This document shows positions 60,385-64,000 of a stretch of 64,000 nucleotides of DNA, one piece after another. Numbering within the stretch: position 1 is the stretch's first letter; each line of letters begins with the position of its first letter. A program made the translations under genes and the position numbers. The stretch is from Maribacter aestuarii (GTDB lineage: Bacteria; Bacteroidota; Bacteroidia; Flavobacteriales; Flavobacteriaceae), in the NCBI RefSeq assembly GCF_027474845.2, contig NZ_CP107031.2, positions 186,001 through 250,000 on the forward strand, in the 5' to 3' direction. The notes under the pieces were generated by a model. That model was not told the DNA's origin. It worked only from the letters and a program-made list of their open reading frames with translations, and searched no databases.

Positions 60385-60836
60385 TGAACCTTATAAAAAT
60401 TATCATATATATCATAGTAGCATTTTTCGCCAGCATTGTGTCTGGACAGTCGACCGCGAACGCTGATTTGTTCCAAACCATAAAGAAATTGGACAGCACC
60501 TATTTTACCGCTTACAATGAATGTGATATGGCCAAACAAGAAAAAATGTACGACGAGGATATAGAATTTTACCATGATATGGGAGGTTTATCCACCGATA
60601 AAAAGGAGCTCTTGGAGAGTATTAAGAACAACATATGTGGGAAGGTCACCAGAAGTTTAGTAGAAGGAAGTATTGAGGTATATCCCATTAAGGATTATGG
60701 GGCCATTGAAATAGGAATGCATCAATTTTATAATAATCTAGAACCAAATGCAGAGTCAGAGCCTAGCAAATTCATTGTTTTTTGGAAACAAGCGGGGCCG
60801 GAATGGCATATTAGTAGAGTAGTAAGTTTACATTAA
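60384..60836 (+). CDS. Exported NTF2-like (DUF4440-type) protein
   Basis: A 150-residue protein with a signal peptide (about 1-19, IVSGQ). The mature domain has the NTF2-like opening LDSTYFTAYNECDMAKQEKMYDEDIEFYHD (read in pieces) and the strand WKQAGPEWHISRVVS at the end. It is a periplasmic small-ligand-binding fold without a proven reaction. It is translationally coupled to the DUF4870 gene and is the third lineage of SnoaL/NTF2 proteins in the window. Confidence 0.82.
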   Translation: MNLIKIIIYIIVAFFASIVSGQSTANADLFQTIKKLDSTYFTAYNECDMAKQEKMYDEDIEFYHDMGGLSTDKKELLESIKNNICGKVTRSLVEGSIEVYPIKDYGAIEIGMHQFYNNLEPNAESEPSKFIVFWKQAGPEWHISRVVSLH

Positions 60837-61005
60837 ATAGGGTATTCATCACACCCGTAGGAGTTTAATTATCAATCAATCAAATCAATCAGGATGTTTA
60901 TTCATCAATCAAAAAACGAACAGTTAAACCATGCAGCAGATCATTTCAAACAAAAAGAAAGGCTCATCTTCTAAGGGAGAACTGCATACAAAGCAAAAAG
61001 ACGTT

Positions 61006-61341
61006 ATGAATGTAGAAAATACAAAGGCGCAAATGCGAAAAGGAGTTTTGGAGTACTGCATACTGTCCATCCTAAACGGAAAAGACAAATATGCCTCCGA
61101 AATTCTAGAGACGCTAAAAGACGCTAAAATGCTGGTGGTAGAAGGTACCATTTACCCTCTTCTGACCCGATTAAAGAATGCAGGGCTTCTCAATTACAGA
61201 TGGGAAGAATCTACATCCGGACCACCCCGAAAATACTATACCCTAACCGAAACGGGAAAACTTTTCCTAAAGGAACTGGATACCACTTGGGACGAATTAA
61301 GAAAGGCCACTAATGTGGTAACCAACACAAAAAACAGCTAA
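61006..61341 (+). CDS. PadR-family transcriptional regulator
   Basis: A 111-residue regulator when started at ATG 61006 (MNVENTKAQMRKGVLEYCIL), the usual beginning of flavobacterial PadR proteins. A longer frame from ATG 60931 adds 25 lysine-rich residues and remains possible. The winged helix reads YASEILETLKDAKMLVVEGTIYPLLTRLKNAGLL, with wing STSGPPRKYYTLTETG. It is two bases from the PspC gene and should repress this cluster under unstressed conditions. A palindrome at 59785-59805 is a candidate site. Confidence 0.88.
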   Translation: MNVENTKAQMRKGVLEYCILSILNGKDKYASEILETLKDAKMLVVEGTIYPLLTRLKNAGLLNYRWEESTSGPPRKYYTLTETGKLFLKELDTTWDELRKATNVVTNTKNS

Positions 61342-61343
61342 CG

Positions 61344-63152
61344 ATGAACAAGACAGTAAACATAAATTTAGCGAATACGCTCTTCCATATAGACGAAGAC
61401 GCCTATAACAAAATGCGAAAATATTTGGAATCGGTAAAAAGATCCTTCGCAAACACACCTGGGAGTGACGAAATCCTGGCCGATATTGAGGCTAGAATAG
61501 CCGAACTTTTCTATGAAAAACTGGAAAACGAAAGGCAGGTCATAACCCATAAAGAAGTAGATGCGGTCATAGCCATAATGGGGCAACCCGAAGATTACAT
61601 GGTAGATGAGGATATTTTTGAGGACGAGCCCAGACCTAAACGGGATCGGGAAACTACAAGGGTTAAGAAACTATACCGTGATACCGAACAAAAATATGTG
61701 GCAGGGGTTTCTTCCGGATTGGCACATTATCTGGGCATAGACCCACTTTGGGTACGTATACTTTGGGTGTTCTTGACCATTGGTTCCGGTGGAGGTTTTA
61801 TACTCTTGTACGGTCTATTATGGATTTTAATTCCCGAGGCGCGCACTACTTCCCAAAAGTTGGATATGCGCGGTGAAACGGTAAACATTAGTAACATTGA
61901 GCGAAAAGTTAAGGAGGGTTTTGAGGACGTTGCGGATCGTGTAAAAAGTGTTGACTATGAGAAAGTAGGCGACACCGTCAAAAAAGGAGGAAAAACGTTT
62001 TTTGATACCATTGGAGATATCATCATGTTCCTTTTCAAGGTTTTTGGAAAGTTCATCGGCATTCTTTTAATCATCATCGGCGCTTCTACCCTGATTGGCC
62101 TTTTTATAGGGCTGATGACCGTAGGTATCATGGATATGGTGCATGTTCCCGGGGTAGATTTTTATAACGTGGTAAACTCCAGCAACCTGCCCATTTGGTT
62201 GGTTTCCTTACTTGCATTTTTTGCCGTAGGTATACCTTTCTTTTTCCTGTTATACCTGGGATTGAAGATTTTGGTGAACAACTTAAAATCCATTGGTAAC
62301 ATTGCCAAGTTCAGTTTATTGGGCCTTTGGCTGTTATCGGTCATTCTATTAGTGGTCTTCGGTATCAGGGAAGCCGCTTCCCATGCCTATACCGGGAGCA
62401 CGACTTCCGAAAGTCAAATTTATTTCACAAATCCAGTGGATACATTGAATATTAATATGTCCACCTATGATTATGATAGGGAGAACCAGATGCATATGGG
62501 AAACATGATTATTACCTATAATGAGCAAGGTGAGAAAATCTTGGTTTCAGAAGATGTCCGGTTTAGGATTCAAAAATCAAAAGACAGCGTCTTTCGATTA
62601 AAAATAAGAAAAGAAGCGAACGGACCTTCTTTTGTAAAAGCAAAGGCTACCGCCGAGGAAATTGATTATAACTATGTGGTAGAGGGCAATACCATTGTTT
62701 TCAACGATTATCTATCCACAACGGGAAAAACCAAATTTAACGACCAAGAGGTCAAGGCCGATTTATTCATTCCCGTTGGAACGGTGCTACGGTACGATAG
62801 TGGCCAGGCCAGAGGTTGGAAGATGCGCGCCGATACGGATAGGGATGTAAACGACCTTGACGATTATATTTGGCAAATGACGTCCCAAGGCGAACTTACT
62901 TGCCTGGATTGCCCGGACGATATGGAGTATGAGGAAGATAGCGAGAACCGCATCCGTATCAATGGTAATGGTATAGACATCAATATCAACGAAAATGGAG
63001 AGCGGGGGAAAATCATTATCAACGAGGATGGCATCGATATCGATGTTAAAGATAATGGTGAATCGTTTAAAATGAAACTGGATGAAAATGGCGTTAAAAT
63101 CAAGGCCGAGGACGGGGATACCACCGTAAGGAAAACCATCTCTAGAGATTAA
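61344..63152 (+). CDS. PspC-domain membrane protein with long C-terminal domain
   Basis: A 602-residue protein. The PspC domain (about 110-175) reads KLYRDTEQKYVAGVSSGLAHYLGIDPLWVRILW (in pieces) and ends in a membrane helix. More helices follow at about 225-260, 270-300 and 320-345, then a beta-rich exported domain whose end carries repeats of the type INENGE/INEDGIDIDV/LDENGVKI. An N-terminal soluble region precedes PspC. This layout is typical of Bacteroidota envelope-stress clusters with PadR. The C-terminal domain probably faces the periplasm. Confidence 0.87.
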   Translation: MNKTVNINLANTLFHIDEDAYNKMRKYLESVKRSFANTPGSDEILADIEARIAELFYEKLENERQVITHKEVDAVIAIMGQPEDYMVDEDIFEDEPRPKRDRETTRVKKLYRDTEQKYVAGVSSGLAHYLGIDPLWVRILWVFLTIGSGGGFILLYGLLWILIPEARTTSQKLDMRGETVNISNIERKVKEGFEDVADRVKSVDYEKVGDTVKKGGKTFFDTIGDIIMFLFKVFGKFIGILLIIIGASTLIGLFIGLMTVGIMDMVHVPGVDFYNVVNSSNLPIWLVSLLAFFAVGIPFFFLLYLGLKILVNNLKSIGNIAKFSLLGLWLLSVILLVVFGIREAASHAYTGSTTSESQIYFTNPVDTLNINMSTYDYDRENQMHMGNMIITYNEQGEKILVSEDVRFRIQKSKDSVFRLKIRKEANGPSFVKAKATAEEIDYNYVVEGNTIVFNDYLSTTGKTKFNDQEVKADLFIPVGTVLRYDSGQARGWKMRADTDRDVNDLDDYIWQMTSQGELTCLDCPDDMEYEEDSENRIRINGNGIDININENGERGKIIINEDGIDIDVKDNGESFKMKLDENGVKIKAEDGDTTVRKTISRD

Positions 63153-63260
63153 TCGTTGTTGAAGTTACAGTTCAGAAAGCAAGAACGACACTTCAGTAAG
63201 TATAAATAGAAAAATAATAATAAAACCAACAATTTTACATCAATCTAAAAAACAATAATC

Positions 63261-63992
63261 ATGACAACACTAGTTAAAATTACAATGGCAATGGCACTCG
63301 CCTTATTTTTAACCTCTTGTGGCTTTGACGTTAACTTTGGCGACTTTGGCACGGGACAAAAAGGAAACGGCGTAGTCGTTGAAGAAAATAGGGAAGTTAG
63401 CGATGAATTTACGGTCGTATCGGCATCGGAAGGACTGGATGTTTACGTTACCCAAGACGATGAATTCTCGATCTCCGTGGAAGCCGACGAAAATATCATA
63501 GACCTTATCGGTACGGATATCAAGAACGGAAAATTACGCATCCACGCTATAGAAAATATTGGCAGGGCAACAAAGAAAGTTTTTGTGTCTTTACCAAGGG
63601 TAACCTCTTTGGAGAGTTCTAGTGGAGCACATTTAATTGCGCAGAACGTCATTAAATCCAACGAATTGAGTGTTGAATCGAGCAGTGGATCTATCCTGAG
63701 CCTAGAAGTAGAGGCAAACGAATTGGATATTGACGCCAGTAGTGGAGCCAACATCGATATTTCCGGAAAGGCTGGCGAGGTATATGTGGATGGTAGTAGT
63801 GGAGCCAATATCAGGGCCAAGGATTTATTGGCCAGGGAATGTAGGGCAGATGGCAGTAGCGGGTCTAACATAAGCGTCAACGTATCCGAATCCCTCACAG
63901 CGGATGCCAGCAGTGGAGCAAATATCTCCTATTCCGGCGACGCCACCGTTAAAACCAACAAATCGGTTTCGGGTAGTGTACACAAATATTAA
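63261..63992 (+). CDS. Head-GIN domain (DUF2807) lipoprotein
   Basis: A 243-residue protein with lipobox Cys20 (FLTSC). The mature part is a right-handed beta-helix of the putative auto-transporter adhesin head GIN type. Its rungs are marked by SSG turns: ESSSGAH, ESSSGS, DASSGANI, DGSSGANI, DGSSGSNI and DASSGANI. It belongs with the PspC gene 108 bases upstream. Probably exposed at the outer membrane or periplasm. Function unknown beyond adhesion or envelope binding. Confidence 0.87.
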   Translation: MTTLVKITMAMALALFLTSCGFDVNFGDFGTGQKGNGVVVEENREVSDEFTVVSASEGLDVYVTQDDEFSISVEADENIIDLIGTDIKNGKLRIHAIENIGRATKKVFVSLPRVTSLESSSGAHLIAQNVIKSNELSVESSSGSILSLEVEANELDIDASSGANIDISGKAGEVYVDGSSGANIRAKDLLARECRADGSSGSNISVNVSESLTADASSGANISYSGDATVKTNKSVSGSVHKY

Positions 63993-64000
63993 GAACAATC

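Noticed and set aside
1..64000. tRNA, rRNA, prophage or plasmid genes
   Set aside because: None was recognised on either strand; no integrase, transposase, capsid or replication gene was seen. Manual reading can miss a tRNA, so this is not proof of absence.

Overview
The window looks like a chromosomal segment of a marine-type member of the Flavobacteriaceae (Bacteroidota). The evidence is moderate-to-low GC, a gliding-type (T9SS) C-terminal sorting domain, TonB-dependent/SusC-like outer-membrane barrels, HisKA_2 kinase plus LytTR regulator, many lipoproteins, weak ribosome binding sites, TAnnTTTG-type promoters and several lineage-typical small proteins. No rRNA, tRNA, CRISPR array, phage or insertion sequence was recognised. 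The genus cannot be fixed from the sequence alone.

Layout. 1-3.9 kb: tail of a class III nucleotide cyclase, a DoxX protein and a TPR-histidine kinase/LytTR response-regulator pair. 4.1-7.4 kb: four exported proteins, two of them SnoaL/NTF2-like lipoproteins, with two large RNA-scale hairpins in the gap before the fourth gene. 7.8-18.8 kb: housekeeping-like single genes (VOC protein, EEP-fold hydrolase, alpha/beta hydrolase, PaiB-like flavoprotein, membrane-anchored GH113-like protein, DUF4382 lipoprotein, a membrane cyclase, zinc alcohol dehydrogenase, a TonB receptor diverging from a DUF2141 protein). 19-27.3 kb: TPR-adenylate cyclase, HD-domain protein and a 1727-residue secreted protease-like protein with MBG domains, an NGLSLV hexapeptide array and a T9SS tail.

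27.4-39 kb is the accessory zone: AT-rich genes (PIN-like protein, an unrecognised protein), an outer-membrane barrel protein, a peptidase-like lipoprotein, a GAP-family membrane protein, a gene split by an in-frame stop, and an ECF-sigma operon ending in a serine hydrolase. At least three diverged copies of one intergenic element (28716-28800, 34097-34190, 38936-39020) lie in this zone. It is the strongest candidate here for an undescribed repeat or cassette-boundary system.

39-57.8 kb returns to metabolic and envelope genes: gamma-glutamyltransferase, an IorAB-type molybdenum hydroxylase, a His/Glu-rich lipoprotein, transglutaminase, BNR/sortilin-like protein, OxyR, PBP4-type peptidase, MsrA, NudK-like Nudix, M81 lipoprotein, serine hydrolase, DUF2461 and AIM24/TIGR00266 proteins. 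58-59 kb holds another AT-rich orphan membrane protein with an SAP/HeH-like N terminus. 59.2-64 kb: a hotdog thioesterase-like gene and a DUF4870 / NTF2-like / PadR / PspC / head-GIN cluster, probably an envelope-stress operon, with a perfect palindrome over its first promoter.

How it fits together: signalling dominates the left part (two complete class III cyclases and one partial, a two-component pair), envelope and secretion functions dominate throughout, and oxidative-stress functions (OxyR with both redox cysteines, MsrA) lie close together at 49.5-52.7 kb. Function calls rest on motifs read by eye; no database search was run.
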